Made by a program: the position numbers and the translations under genes
Notes under the pieces: model-generated
What the model was told of the DNA's origin: nothing
What the model saw: the letters and a program-made list of their open reading frames with translations, nothing else
Database searches by the model: none
Shown here: positions 51,584 to 60,801 of the stretch, piece after piece
Position numbering within the stretch: position 1 is the stretch's first letter
Layout of the letters: each line of letters starts with the position of its first letter
Source: JBDKLC01 sp040384865
Lineage (GTDB): Bacteria; Patescibacteriota; Minisyncoccia; Phycocordibacterales; CAIZLB01
Assembly: GCA_040384865.1 (NCBI GenBank)
Contig: JAZKIM010000004.1
Location: forward strand, 84,321 to 148,320
Length of the DNA stretch: 64,000 nt
Direction: 5' to 3'

Positions 51584-52792
51584 ATGTTATTTCTTTACAA
51601 AGTAATTAATGAAAAAGGACAGGAGAGTGAGGGGTCGATCGACGCGGTAAATGTCGATGTAGCTATTAATTCACTCCAACGAAGAGGTTTAGTCATCTCC
51701 TCTATCCATGAAGCAGAGTCTAAAGGCGGCATACTTAGTCGAAACATCGCTTTTTTTGACCGCGTCTCGAACAAAGACGTTGTTATTCTTTCACGGCAGA
51801 TGTCGACGCTTTTCACTGCGCAGGTGTCAGCGCTCCGTATCTTCAAACTGCTTGCCTCTGAAACTGAAAATCACACCCTGGGTAAACATTTAACAGAAGT
51901 GGCGGATGATATTCAAGGAGGAAATACTATTTCAGGGTCTCTCGCTAAACATCCAAAGGTATTCAGTTCTTTCTATGTGAACATGGTTAAGGCTGGTGAG
52001 GAATCAGGTAAGCTTGATGAAACCTTTACCTTTCTTGCGGACTACCTCGATCGAAACTACGAAGTAACTTCAAAGGTAAAAAATGCCCTTATCTATCCAG
52101 CTTTCGTTATCAGTACTTTTATTGCTGTGATGGCCCTCATGTTAACGGTGGTTATTCCAAAAATCAGTACTATTATTACAAGTTCCGGACAAGAGGTTCC
52201 TATTTATACCAAGGTCGTTATTGCTACTAGTAACATATTGGTAGATTTCGGCCCTCTTATTCTCATCTTATTGATCATTGGTATTATTGTATTTATTCGT
52301 TTTGCGCAAACGGAGGCGGGTAAGAATTCTTTAGCTCACGCTAAGATAACCACCCCTTATTTTGGCAATCTGTACAGGAAATTATATTTATCTCGTATAT
52401 CCGATAACCTCGATACACAGCTGAGCTCAGGTATTCCAATGATAAAGGCACTGGAACTTACCGCAGCGGTGGTTGATAATAATATTTATGAAGATGTTCT
52501 CAAGGATATTACTGAACAGGTGAAGGGCGGGCTATCTCTTTCAGATGCTTCTTCTCGACACTCGGAAATTCCGAGTATTATGGTGCAAATGATGAAGATT
52601 GGTGAAGAAACAGGAGAGCTCGGTAGTATCTTGAAGACACTTGCTAAGTTCTATCAGCGAGAGGTGGTGAATGCGGTGGATACTCTTGTTGATCTTATCG
52701 AACCGTTAATGATCGTACTCCTCGGTCTTGGCGTTGGTTTCCTCCTTGCTTCTGTCCTTATTCCTATCTACAACATCTCCTCAAGTATTTAA
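51584..52792 (+). CDS. pilC: Type IV pilus inner-membrane platform protein PilC
   Basis: Two T2SSF repeats with three membrane helices (about 170-190, 220-243 and 375-398). Typical GEESGKLDETFTFLADYL and IGEETGELGSILKTLAKFY motifs. 402 residues. Couples PilB/PilT motors to the pilus base. Confidence 0.95.
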   Translation: MLFLYKVINEKGQESEGSIDAVNVDVAINSLQRRGLVISSIHEAESKGGILSRNIAFFDRVSNKDVVILSRQMSTLFTAQVSALRIFKLLASETENHTLGKHLTEVADDIQGGNTISGSLAKHPKVFSSFYVNMVKAGEESGKLDETFTFLADYLDRNYEVTSKVKNALIYPAFVISTFIAVMALMLTVVIPKISTIITSSGQEVPIYTKVVIATSNILVDFGPLILILLIIGIIVFIRFAQTEAGKNSLAHAKITTPYFGNLYRKLYLSRISDNLDTQLSSGIPMIKALELTAAVVDNNIYEDVLKDITEQVKGGLSLSDASSRHSEIPSIMVQMMKIGEETGELGSILKTLAKFYQREVVNAVDTLVDLIEPLMIVLLGLGVGFLLASVLIPIYNISSSI

Positions 52793-52813
52793 TCGAATAC
52801 TAACGATTAATTG

Positions 52814-52822
52814 TTATCCACA
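52814..52822 (+). promoter_or_regulatory. DnaA-box-like site upstream of the pilin gene
   Basis: TTATCCACA is a perfect match to the DnaA box; a second, inverted TTATCCAAA lies at 52837-52845. They sit 30-40 bp upstream of the pilin TATAAT. Confidence 0.3.
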
Positions 52823-52851
52823 AGCTATACGTGGGTTTTGGATAAATCTAG

Positions 52852-52857
52852 TATAAT
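52852..52857 (+). promoter_or_regulatory. pilA: Pilin promoter -10 box and structured leader
   Basis: TATAAT about 80 nt before the pilin ATG. The leader contains the hairpin TTGGTCT / AGACCAA (52870-52888). A separate promoter and stable leader fit high expression of the major pilin. Confidence 0.65.
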
Positions 52858-52935
52858 GAGGCTACGTTTTTGGTCTGTCGAAGACCAAGGATTAGTAAGT
52901 TAGAAAGTAATTAATTAATTAGTTTTTATTATTAA

Positions 52936-53394
52936 ATGAAAAAATCTTCACGAGGTTTCACCCTCATTGAACTCTTGGTGGTTATCGCCATCATCGGTAT
53001 CCTGTCTTCTGTTGTCTTGGCTTCTCTCACATCAGCCCGATCAAAGGGAACTGACGCTGCTATTCAGAGTGAACTCGCAAACATGCGAGCTCAGGCTGAG
53101 TTGTATTACAGTTCAAGCGGTGCTAATAGTTACGGTCCTGTAGTTGCTGCTGGTGCCTGCCCTACATCCTCATCTACTACTGGGAACATGTTCTCTACTA
53201 CCACAACTGGTGGTCTTTGGAGTCTTGTTAGCGATCTTGAGACAAAGGCTTTCGGTGGTGCAACAAAGGCACACTGTCAGTCAACAGGTACAGCTTGGGC
53301 GGTTACAGCTTCAACAACAAACGGTCAGACATGGTGTGTTGACAGCGCGGGTAACTCAAAGCAGGGATCACAGACAGCTGCTGTTTGTAACTAA
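52936..53394 (+). CDS. pilA: Major type IV pilin
   Basis: Seven-residue leader MKKSSRG cut before FTLIELLVVIAIIGILSS, with Glu5 of the mature protein. Then the alpha-helix, and a Ser/Thr/Ala-rich head with four Cys (ACPTSS, AHCQS, TWCVD, AVCN). 152 residues. Followed by a strong terminator, so it can be expressed apart from the rest of the operon. Confidence 0.95.
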   Translation: MKKSSRGFTLIELLVVIAIIGILSSVVLASLTSARSKGTDAAIQSELANMRAQAELYYSSSGANSYGPVVAAGACPTSSSTTGNMFSTTTTGGLWSLVSDLETKAFGGATKAHCQSTGTAWAVTASTTNGQTWCVDSAGNSKQGSQTAAVCN

Positions 53395-53424
53395 GTATCA
53401 ATTTAGTTAGATTTGGTAGATTCC

Positions 53425-53450
53425 AAAAACCGGCCACGTGGCCGGTTTTT
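53425..53450. terminator. Intrinsic terminator after the pilin gene
   Basis: Perfect palindrome AAAAACCGGCCAC / GTGGCCGGTTTTT followed by GTTTTGG. Confidence 0.93.
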
Positions 53451-53487
53451 GTTTTGGTGAGAAAGAAGGTGCATGTATAATAGGGAT

Positions 53488-54345
53488 ATGAATGTTTTCT
53501 TTGTGGTGGCCATATTTATTCTCGGAACGATCATTGGAAGTTTTCTCAACGTTGTTCTCTATCGTTATAACACTGGAAAGGGTATTGGTGGACGATCGCA
53601 GTGCTTTTCGTGTCGACGAACACTGACATGGATAGACTTGGTACCAGTATTTTCATATCTATTCCTTGGTGGTAAGTGCAGAAGTTGTCGCAGTAAGATT
53701 TCCATGCAATATCCTGCCGTAGAATTGCTTACTGGAATTCTCTTTGTCGCATCTTATCTTATCGATGCGCATCTCTTTTTGTTGGCACCGACAATGTTTC
53801 TGTATGAATTGATATATCACCTAATTGTCATGTCTTTTCTCGTGCTTATTATTGTATATGACATAAAGCATAAGATTATTCCGGATGCTTTTGCTTACAG
53901 CTTTGCCCTTGTTGCAGTACTCCACCTCTTTGTTGGTATCGATAGTGGTGGTGGAATCATCTTATTACAACCGCAAGCATGGGATATGCTCGCTGGTGCT
54001 ATCCTTGCTTTTCCGTTCTATATCTTGTGGCTCGTCTCTGGAGGTCGATGGATGGGGCTGGGTGATGCAAAGCTTGCGCTGGGAATAGGTTGGTTCTTGG
54101 GACTGACCGCGGGAATTACAGCAATTGTGGTGAGTTTCTGGATCGGCGCTGCTATTTCAATCTTGTTACTACTTGCTATTAAAATGGTGAAGGGATTGCG
54201 AAAGGAGGTTTCAGCATCCTTTCGTTCTAAATTGCCATACCTAACCATAAAGAGTGAAGTGCCATTCGCACCTTTTCTTATTATAGGCCTCCTCAGTGTG
54301 TTCTTTTTTAGGTATACTATATTCAGTACTACTTTATTTTTTTAA
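53488..54345 (+). CDS. pilD: Prepilin leader peptidase/N-methyltransferase
   Basis: Multi-helix aspartic protease that cuts prepilins and methylates the new N-terminus. IGSFLNVVLYR at the start, two CxxC pairs (CFSCRRTL, CRSCRSKIS), and catalytic Asp residues in VYDIKHKIIPD and GLGDAKLALGIG. ATG 53488, 12 nt after TATAAT at 53476, is preferred to 53473, which overlaps the promoter. 285 residues. Confidence 0.94.
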   Translation: MNVFFVVAIFILGTIIGSFLNVVLYRYNTGKGIGGRSQCFSCRRTLTWIDLVPVFSYLFLGGKCRSCRSKISMQYPAVELLTGILFVASYLIDAHLFLLAPTMFLYELIYHLIVMSFLVLIIVYDIKHKIIPDAFAYSFALVAVLHLFVGIDSGGGIILLQPQAWDMLAGAILAFPFYILWLVSGGRWMGLGDAKLALGIGWFLGLTAGITAIVVSFWIGAAISILLLLAIKMVKGLRKEVSASFRSKLPYLTIKSEVPFAPFLIIGLLSVFFFRYTIFSTTLFF

Positions 54346-54351
54346 ATATCC

Positions 54352-54993
54352 ATGAAGAGATTTATCTCACATATGTCACGAGGATTTACACTCATTGAAC
54401 TCATTGTCGTTATTGCGATATTTTCTGTCGTCACATCTATCTCTTTGTTCAATCAAGGAAAACTCAACAGCACTATTCTTGTCACTAACCTTGCTTATGA
54501 GATTGCTCTTGCGGTGCGAGAAGCTCAGACCTATGGTGTCGGAGTGCGTGCTGATGGAACAGGCGGAAGCTTTGAGGGTGGTTATGGTATATCGTTTGAT
54601 ATAAATCGGCCAAATGAGATAATTTTGTTTACGGATACAATTGATTCAAATCATTTGGTTGATGAAGGGGAGGAGGTGTCGACCATGTTGATACAAAATC
54701 AGCGAGGAAATAAAATTGTAGCCATTTGTCGGGGTGCGGTATCTAATCCAAAGTGTATGACTGGCAGTGAGCACAATGTTACTCTTTTGAATATTATTTT
54801 CCGAAGACCAAATCCTGAAGCCGTTTTTCTTTCATCTAATGGTAGCGGACAAACAAGTGATGATGCCGCAGGACCAGCGTATATTGTCGTGAATACTCCT
54901 GCTGGAAACAATTGCCGAGTTATAATCGTAGAAAAGACCGGTCAGATTCGTGTGGACAACGGCTCGTCCGGTCTTTGCGATAATGGATCTTAA
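54352..54993 (+). CDS. Minor pilin/pseudopilin (GspH-like)
   Basis: Leader MKRFISHMSRG cut before FTLIELIVVIAIFSVVTSI, then a 190-residue head with Cys pairs near the C-terminus. First of four consecutive minor pilin genes that probably form the pilus tip or priming complex. Confidence 0.88.
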   Translation: MKRFISHMSRGFTLIELIVVIAIFSVVTSISLFNQGKLNSTILVTNLAYEIALAVREAQTYGVGVRADGTGGSFEGGYGISFDINRPNEIILFTDTIDSNHLVDEGEEVSTMLIQNQRGNKIVAICRGAVSNPKCMTGSEHNVTLLNIIFRRPNPEAVFLSSNGSGQTSDDAAGPAYIVVNTPAGNNCRVIIVEKTGQIRVDNGSSGLCDNGS

Positions 54994-55038
54994 TATATGC
55001 ACCATATGTCACATTACCCTCTGGTTTCCAAATATATG

Positions 55039-55635
55039 AAAAAAGTATCATCACAAAAAGGTTTTACTCTTATTGAGATGCTCGTGTCGGTGGCTCTCTT
55101 TACTATTGTCATGACCGTCGGGCTTGGTGTCATCTTAAGTGTGGTTGAAGGGAACAAGAAGACACAGTCGATTAACTCGGTGGTAAACAATCTCAATTCA
55201 AGTATTGATAGTATGGTGCGAGATATGAAGACAGGTCTTTGGTATAAATGTGATGCCAACCTTCCTGTATTGCCTGGTGTGTCTACTTGTACGGATTCAT
55301 CCGTATCAACTCCTGTGCTTAGCTTTATCTCTACTATTTCTGGAGGAGAGAGGAGTGTTAGTTATCATTTCGTTCCGTCGAATATAAATGGTACACCTGG
55401 TTATATCGAAAAAACGAGCTGTTCTGCCGCTGGTGTTTGTGATGCCGTTCCTACTCGCATCACTTCTCCAGAAGTAAATATCACAGATATGCGTATGTAC
55501 GTGAAATCTGGATTGAGTGGAGTAGATCAGCCGGGTATTCTGCTTATTATCGGAGGTACAGCTAAGATTAATCCTGCGACTGTTTCAAACTTTTATCTTC
55601 AAACCTTTGTTTCTCGTCGCGTTCTCAATATTTAA
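55039..55635 (+). CDS. Minor pilin/pseudopilin
   Basis: From ATG 55039 the leader is MKKVSSQKG before FTLIEMLVSVALFTIVMT. Two further in-frame ATGs upstream (54997, 55006) would give a longer leader. The head has three or four Cys (WYKCDANL, STCTDS, SCSAAGVCD). Confidence 0.85.
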   Translation, partial: KKVSSQKGFTLIEMLVSVALFTIVMTVGLGVILSVVEGNKKTQSINSVVNNLNSSIDSMVRDMKTGLWYKCDANLPVLPGVSTCTDSSVSTPVLSFISTISGGERSVSYHFVPSNINGTPGYIEKTSCSAAGVCDAVPTRITSPEVNITDMRMYVKSGLSGVDQPGILLIIGGTAKINPATVSNFYLQTFVSRRVLNI

Positions 55636-55638
55636 TAT

Positions 55639-56295
55639 ATGAAAAACATCTTAAGAAATTATAGACAAAAAGGAAGGGGGTTCACTATCGTTGAAACTTT
55701 GGTCGCTATCTCTATCCTCATGCTGGCTCTAACTGGTCCGCTTCTTATCATTACGCAAGCTCTTAAGGCTTCGTATTATTCACGAGATCAAATCACAGCT
55801 TTCTATCTTGCTCAGGAAGCTGTTGAATACATTCGAAACATACGAGATAAAACATCTTTATCATCGGAGCTTTTTGACACCGATTGGCTTAATGATGTCA
55901 CTGGTGGATCAACTTGTGCTACTACTGGCACTTGCGTGAATAAGTATGACGAGCCAGTGCCTCAATTTAAGTTCAACATGACCCATCAGGGTGCGGGTTA
56001 CACCTTTGTTAATTGTGGTTCTACGGACTGTGCCCCTCTTTCTTATGATGATTTGGTTCAAAACGGCGTATTCAATGACGCTGTACCTTATGGAGGAAAC
56101 GGTACTGGTAATTCAATATTTAGTCGAACTATTTGGTTCACCACGGTTCCCGGCGATGATAAAATACCTGATTATGATTCAGGCGTACCGCTACGGGAAG
56201 TGGTAACGCACGTTGAGATAAAGTGGATGCAGGGGACATCACAACATAAGTTTGTGCTTGAAAGTCACTTGTTTAATTGGAAACTTGAAAAATAA
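55639..56295 (+). CDS. Minor pilin/pseudopilin (PilV/GspI-like)
   Basis: Fourteen-residue leader ending KGRG before FTIVETLVAISILMLALTG. The conserved QEAVEYIRNIRDK stretch follows, as in many CPR minor pilins. 218 residues, 3 bp after the previous gene. Confidence 0.85.
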   Translation: MKNILRNYRQKGRGFTIVETLVAISILMLALTGPLLIITQALKASYYSRDQITAFYLAQEAVEYIRNIRDKTSLSSELFDTDWLNDVTGGSTCATTGTCVNKYDEPVPQFKFNMTHQGAGYTFVNCGSTDCAPLSYDDLVQNGVFNDAVPYGGNGTGNSIFSRTIWFTTVPGDDKIPDYDSGVPLREVVTHVEIKWMQGTSQHKFVLESHLFNWKLEK

Positions 56296-56296
56296 T

Positions 56297-56860
56297 ATGA
56301 AAAAATATTTTCTTACATTGCTACCGGGGAAGAAAAATAAAGGTTTTACCTTGTTTATAGCTCTCATTGTTTCTAGTATTTTGCTCTCGATTGGATATTC
56401 CATTGGTAATATTATCTTGAAGCAACTTCAGCTTTCGACCTCGGGAAAAGAGTCTCAGGTTGCATTCTATGCCGCCGACAGCGCTGCGGAATGCGCCCTC
56501 TATTGGGACAGAAAGGATGTGAATGGTGAGTCCGTCGTTGACGTTACTTATGGAACTTCGACAGCCGAACTTCCAACATACATAAAATGCGGAAGCGGGG
56601 CTGATGGCCAAGGCACGGTTCACGTGGCGAGTAAAAACATTGACCCTAATACTAATAGCGCAACCACTACCTTTTATATCGACTTTCAGGATATCACCGG
56701 ATATGGTTACTCTTCATGCGCCAAGGTGACAGTTGGAAGAAATGGAAATAATACATCTATTCAGTCCCGAGGATACAATTCCAGATTTGATCCGGCTACT
56801 GAAGTGTGTGATATCACAAACCCAAGGACGGTAGAACGAGGCTTGTTGCTCCTCTATTAA
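56297..56860 (+). CDS. Minor pilin, PilX-like
   Basis: From ATG 56297: basic leader ending KKNKG before FTLFIALIVSSILLSIGYSI. Position 5 of the mature helix is not Glu (FTLFI), as in PilX/GspK-type tip pilins. A conserved AFYAADSAAECALYWDR segment follows. An overlapping earlier start at 56252 is less likely. Confidence 0.8.
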   Translation: MKKYFLTLLPGKKNKGFTLFIALIVSSILLSIGYSIGNIILKQLQLSTSGKESQVAFYAADSAAECALYWDRKDVNGESVVDVTYGTSTAELPTYIKCGSGADGQGTVHVASKNIDPNTNSATTTFYIDFQDITGYGYSSCAKVTVGRNGNNTSIQSRGYNSRFDPATEVCDITNPRTVERGLLLLY

Positions 56861-56899
56861 TTCTCTGTTTTGCACTGCTGGATGTGCTAGTATGTTCGT

Positions 56900-58996
56900 A
56901 TGAAACGTGCCTCAACAGGAGCCTCAAATTCGACCGGAGATCTTGCCGAGCGTGCTTTGAAACTGCGGCAGGCTATTGAAAAGCACCGATATAACTATCA
57001 CGTTCTTGATAAGGAAGAGATTTCGGCAGAAGCGCTTGATTCGTTGAAGAGAGAATTGTCCGAGCTTGAAGCTGTTCACCCAGAGCTACGCAGTGAAGAT
57101 TCGCCCTCGAATCGAGTAGCTGGCGAGCCTCTTAGAGAATTTGAGAAAGTCCCCCACAAGATACCTCAGTGGTCTTTCAATGATGCCTTTACCGAGGAGG
57201 ATGTGCGTAATTTTGATAACAGGGTGAAGAAAGTTTTGATGCAGGAGCTTGGTGATGTAAAAAAGGGAACGTATGAGCCTGAATATGTTTGTGAATTAAA
57301 AATTGACGGCCTGAAGGTGGTTTTGGAATATAAAAAAGGTGTATTGATTACCGCAGCAACGCGCGGCAATGGAAAGGTCGGTGAAAACGTTACCATGAAT
57401 GTGCGAACGATAGAGTCAGTGCCTTTGAAGTTGCAAAAACCAGTGGACATCATTGTTGAAGGGGAAGTGTGGATGAGTAAAAAGCATTTTGAATCTCTGA
57501 ACAGTGAACAGGAAAGGAAAGGTCTTTCTCTGTATGCTAATCCACGAAATGTAGCAGCGGGTTCGATTCGTCAGCTTGATCCTCGCATCGCAGCATCGAG
57601 AAAGCTGGATGTGTTCGTATATGATATTGCTCGTTACGAACCATCTATTGAAAGTCCAGCAATCCCAAAAACACAATTCGAAGAATTGCGGCTGTTGCGA
57701 GAACTAGGGTTCAAGGTAAACAATCATGCGACGCTTTGTAAGAACATTGGCGAGGCTATCAAATTCTGGGGCGATTGGTCTCTTAAGTCAAAAAAACAGG
57801 ATTATTGGATAGATGGTGTCGTGATTAAGGTAAATCAAGTTGAATATCAAAAAACTCTTGGATATACGGGTAAAGCACCGCGATTTGGTATCGCATTTAA
57901 ATTTGCAGCAGAGCAGGTAACAACGGTTGTTGAAGATATAAAGCTTCAGATTGGCCGAACAGGTGTTCTTACTCCTGTGGCGCACTTGAGACCTGTTTCT
58001 GTCGCAGGTTCAACCGTGTCCCGTGCTACTCTCCATAACGAAGATGAGATTAGACGTCTTGATGTACGTGTCGGCGATACGGTCATCTTACAAAAAGCCG
58101 GCGATGTTATTCCTGACATTGTTAGAGTGCTCACTGAATTACGCACCGGAAAAGAAAAAATATATCAATTTCCAACACATGTCCCTGAGTGTGGAGGCGA
58201 TGGTTTGATTGAACGCGTGCCAGGGCAGGCGGCGTGGCGGTGTGTATACAAGGATTCTGATTCGCAGCAAAAGCGCCGACTGTATCATTTTGTTTCAAAA
58301 AAATGTTTTGATATTGATGGTCTTGGACCAAAGCAAGTTGATGCATTTATGGAACACGCTCTCGTTTCCTCGTACGAAGACATTTTTACTTTGACAAAGG
58401 GTGATTTACTCGCTCTTCCGCGATTTGCTGAAAAATCTGCAGACAATATCATCGCTTCTGTTCAAAAAGCTCGAAAGGTTTCACTTCCTCGTTTTATTTT
58501 CTCTCTATCAGTTCCAAATGTTGGTGAGGAGACGGCAGAGGACTTAGCAGAATATTTTGGAACATGGCACAGGCTGGCAACAGCATTGGAAAAAGGCGAT
58601 GTTGAAGAACTTTACAAGATAGAAGGTATTGGCGAGGTAGTGGCGAGGGCTCTCGTTGACTGGTACGGCAGTAAGGAACATCAGAAGATTGTGACTCATT
58701 TACTTGAACATGTGACGATACAATCATTTAAGTCGCCGATAATTACCGCCGGCGGTAGAAAAAATATTGAGATGTTTGAGGGTAAGACCTTCGTGCTTAC
58801 CGGGACACTTACTAGTATGAGCCGCGATGAAGCAAGGGCGAAGATAAAGTCGCGGCATGGCGATGTTTCAGGATCAGTTTCATCAAAGACCGATTATATC
58901 GTGGCTGGGGAAGAAGCAGGATCAAAGCTTGATAAGGCAGAAGAGCTTGGGGTGAAGGTGTTGAGTGAAGAACAGTTTTTAGAGATGCTTAAATAG
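56900..58996 (+). CDS. ligA: NAD-dependent DNA ligase
   Basis: 698 residues in the standard order: Ia domain, adenylation domain with the nucleophile Lys134 in ELKIDGL, OB fold, zinc finger, HhH domains and C-terminal BRCT (GKTFVLTGTLTSMSRDEA). In the zinc finger only Cys431 (THVPECGG) and the Cys of WRCVYKD remain; the first ligand is a His and the last is absent (KDSDSQQ). TAGTAT at 56888 is 12 nt before the ATG. Confidence 0.96.
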   Translation: MKRASTGASNSTGDLAERALKLRQAIEKHRYNYHVLDKEEISAEALDSLKRELSELEAVHPELRSEDSPSNRVAGEPLREFEKVPHKIPQWSFNDAFTEEDVRNFDNRVKKVLMQELGDVKKGTYEPEYVCELKIDGLKVVLEYKKGVLITAATRGNGKVGENVTMNVRTIESVPLKLQKPVDIIVEGEVWMSKKHFESLNSEQERKGLSLYANPRNVAAGSIRQLDPRIAASRKLDVFVYDIARYEPSIESPAIPKTQFEELRLLRELGFKVNNHATLCKNIGEAIKFWGDWSLKSKKQDYWIDGVVIKVNQVEYQKTLGYTGKAPRFGIAFKFAAEQVTTVVEDIKLQIGRTGVLTPVAHLRPVSVAGSTVSRATLHNEDEIRRLDVRVGDTVILQKAGDVIPDIVRVLTELRTGKEKIYQFPTHVPECGGDGLIERVPGQAAWRCVYKDSDSQQKRRLYHFVSKKCFDIDGLGPKQVDAFMEHALVSSYEDIFTLTKGDLLALPRFAEKSADNIIASVQKARKVSLPRFIFSLSVPNVGEETAEDLAEYFGTWHRLATALEKGDVEELYKIEGIGEVVARALVDWYGSKEHQKIVTHLLEHVTIQSFKSPIITAGGRKNIEMFEGKTFVLTGTLTSMSRDEARAKIKSRHGDVSGSVSSKTDYIVAGEEAGSKLDKAEELGVKVLSEEQFLEMLK

Positions 58997-59033
58997 TCAC
59001 TTTCAGCGTTTTTTGCTATGATACGAATTAATC

Positions 59034-59333
59034 ATGATTGAGAAGAAAGATATTGAAAAGCTTGCGACACTATCTCGTATGAAGCTTAGTGAAGAAGAAA
59101 AAGACCGATTTGCAAAGGAAATCGATTCTATTTTGGGCTACGTAAAGCAGATTCAGGACGTATCTTCGGTCGATAGCGCTTTGGCACAAAAAATGCCAAC
59201 CCAGTACCCCCGTCGAAATGCTCTTCGAGAAGATGTTGATAACCGAGACATTATTGATGATACATCGGTGTTAATCAATTTGGCACCTGCATCACAAGAT
59301 GGTTATGTAAAAGTAAAAAAGATTCTTGGTTAA
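59034..59333 (+). CDS. gatC: Aspartyl/glutamyl-tRNA amidotransferase subunit C
   Basis: 99 residues. KKDIEKLATLSRMKLSEEEK at the N-terminus and the conserved LREDV ... LINLAP tail wrap GatA and GatB. Directly precedes gatA by 10 bp. Confidence 0.93.
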   Translation: MIEKKDIEKLATLSRMKLSEEEKDRFAKEIDSILGYVKQIQDVSSVDSALAQKMPTQYPRRNALREDVDNRDIIDDTSVLINLAPASQDGYVKVKKILG

Positions 59334-59343
59334 TGTTTATATA

Positions 59344-60786
59344 ATGTCTATTAATCTTAAAATTCTTACTATCTCAAAAGCCCTTGCTCAAATGGAAGCA
59401 GGTACCCTTACTTCTGTCGATCTTGCTAAGGCATACCTTGCTGAAATTGAAAAGAAAAATGGAGATATTAATGCCTATCGCGAGGTATACACAGATGTAC
59501 TTGAACAAGCAAAACAAGCTGATGCAAAGCGGGGAAGAGGAGAAGGAGGTCTGCTGCTCGGCATCCCCTTTGCCATTAAAGATAATATTACAATTGCTGG
59601 ACGTATCGTCGGAGCATCTTCAAAGATTTTGGAAAATTATGTTGCTCCGTATGATGCAACAGTCATTACTAAATTGAAGGAGGCGGGTGCAATATTTATC
59701 GGCCGTGTGAACATGGATGAATTTGCCATGGGTGGTTCAACGGAAAATTCTGCGTACGGTGTAACAAAAAATCCTCATGACACAGAGCGTGTTTCAGGGG
59801 GCTCGTCTGGTGGATCGGCAGCAGCCGTTGCTATGGACGGTGCACTTGCAGCGCTCGGTTCTGATACAGGGGGTTCTATTCGACAACCAGCAAGTTTTTG
59901 TGGTCTTGTAGGTTTAAAACCTACTTATGGCAGTGTGTCTCGACATGGATTAATGGCTATGGGTTCATCACTCGATGTTATTGGTCCGGTTACAAAGTCT
60001 GTCGAAGATGCGGAAATTATTTTTAATATAATATCAGGAAATGACAAGAGAGATTCAACAACTCTTGTTGATTCTGAATCGGTAATCGGGGATTCATTGG
60101 ATAGACCTCTTCGTGTCGGAATCATGCCAGGTATGCTTTCTATGGGGGGTATTCATCCCGCGGTTGTCTCAAACTTTAACGTATCAGTTGAACTCTTAAA
60201 AAAAACAGGCTGTGAGATAAAGGAAATTGATTTGCCTCATATTAAATATTCGCTCGCCGTTTACTATATCATTATGCCTGCGGAAGTTTCTTCGAACATG
60301 GCTCGTTTCGATGGTGTTAAATATGGTCTTAAGAAAAATGGAGCAACTGGTATCGAAGACTATCTTGAAACTCGTGGTGTATTGCTTGGCCGGGAAGTGC
60401 GTCGTCGCATAATGCTTGGTACCTATGTGCTTTCTGCTGGTTATGCTGACCAATATTACAATAAGGCAAACTATGTTCGTGATCTCATACGAAAGGATTT
60501 TGAAAAGGCATTTGCTGACGTGGATGTTGTTCTTACTCCAACAGCTCCAACCCCAGCATTTAAAATTGGTGAAAAGATAGAAGATCCGATCCAAATGTAT
60601 CTCGAAGATATTTTTACAGTAACAGCAAATCTTGTTGGTTTACCCGCCATGTCAGTTCCGTCAGGATTTACGGAAATAGATGGCAAGAAACTTCCTCTTG
60701 GTATTCAGTTTTCGGCACCACACATGCGCGAAGACGTACTTTTCACCATTGGTAAGAAATTTGAGACTGCGCGAGATCAGGTTTAG
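59344..60786 (+). CDS. gatA: Aspartyl/glutamyl-tRNA amidotransferase subunit A
   Basis: Amidase that releases ammonia from glutamine for transamidation of Glu-tRNA(Gln) or Asp-tRNA(Asn). From ATG 59344 the Ser-cisSer-Lys triad falls at Lys79 (AIKDNI), Ser154 (SGGSSGGS) and Ser178 (GSDTGGS). 480 residues. gatB is not in the window. Confidence 0.96.
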   Translation: MSINLKILTISKALAQMEAGTLTSVDLAKAYLAEIEKKNGDINAYREVYTDVLEQAKQADAKRGRGEGGLLLGIPFAIKDNITIAGRIVGASSKILENYVAPYDATVITKLKEAGAIFIGRVNMDEFAMGGSTENSAYGVTKNPHDTERVSGGSSGGSAAAVAMDGALAALGSDTGGSIRQPASFCGLVGLKPTYGSVSRHGLMAMGSSLDVIGPVTKSVEDAEIIFNIISGNDKRDSTTLVDSESVIGDSLDRPLRVGIMPGMLSMGGIHPAVVSNFNVSVELLKKTGCEIKEIDLPHIKYSLAVYYIIMPAEVSSNMARFDGVKYGLKKNGATGIEDYLETRGVLLGREVRRRIMLGTYVLSAGYADQYYNKANYVRDLIRKDFEKAFADVDVVLTPTAPTPAFKIGEKIEDPIQMYLEDIFTVTANLVGLPAMSVPSGFTEIDGKKLPLGIQFSAPHMREDVLFTIGKKFETARDQV

Positions 60787-60801
60787 GGTATAATAATCTC
60801 T

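Noticed and set aside
52814..52845. Replication origin at the DnaA-box-like pair
   Set aside because: Only two sites, no A+T-rich unwinding region with box clusters, no dnaA or dnaN nearby.
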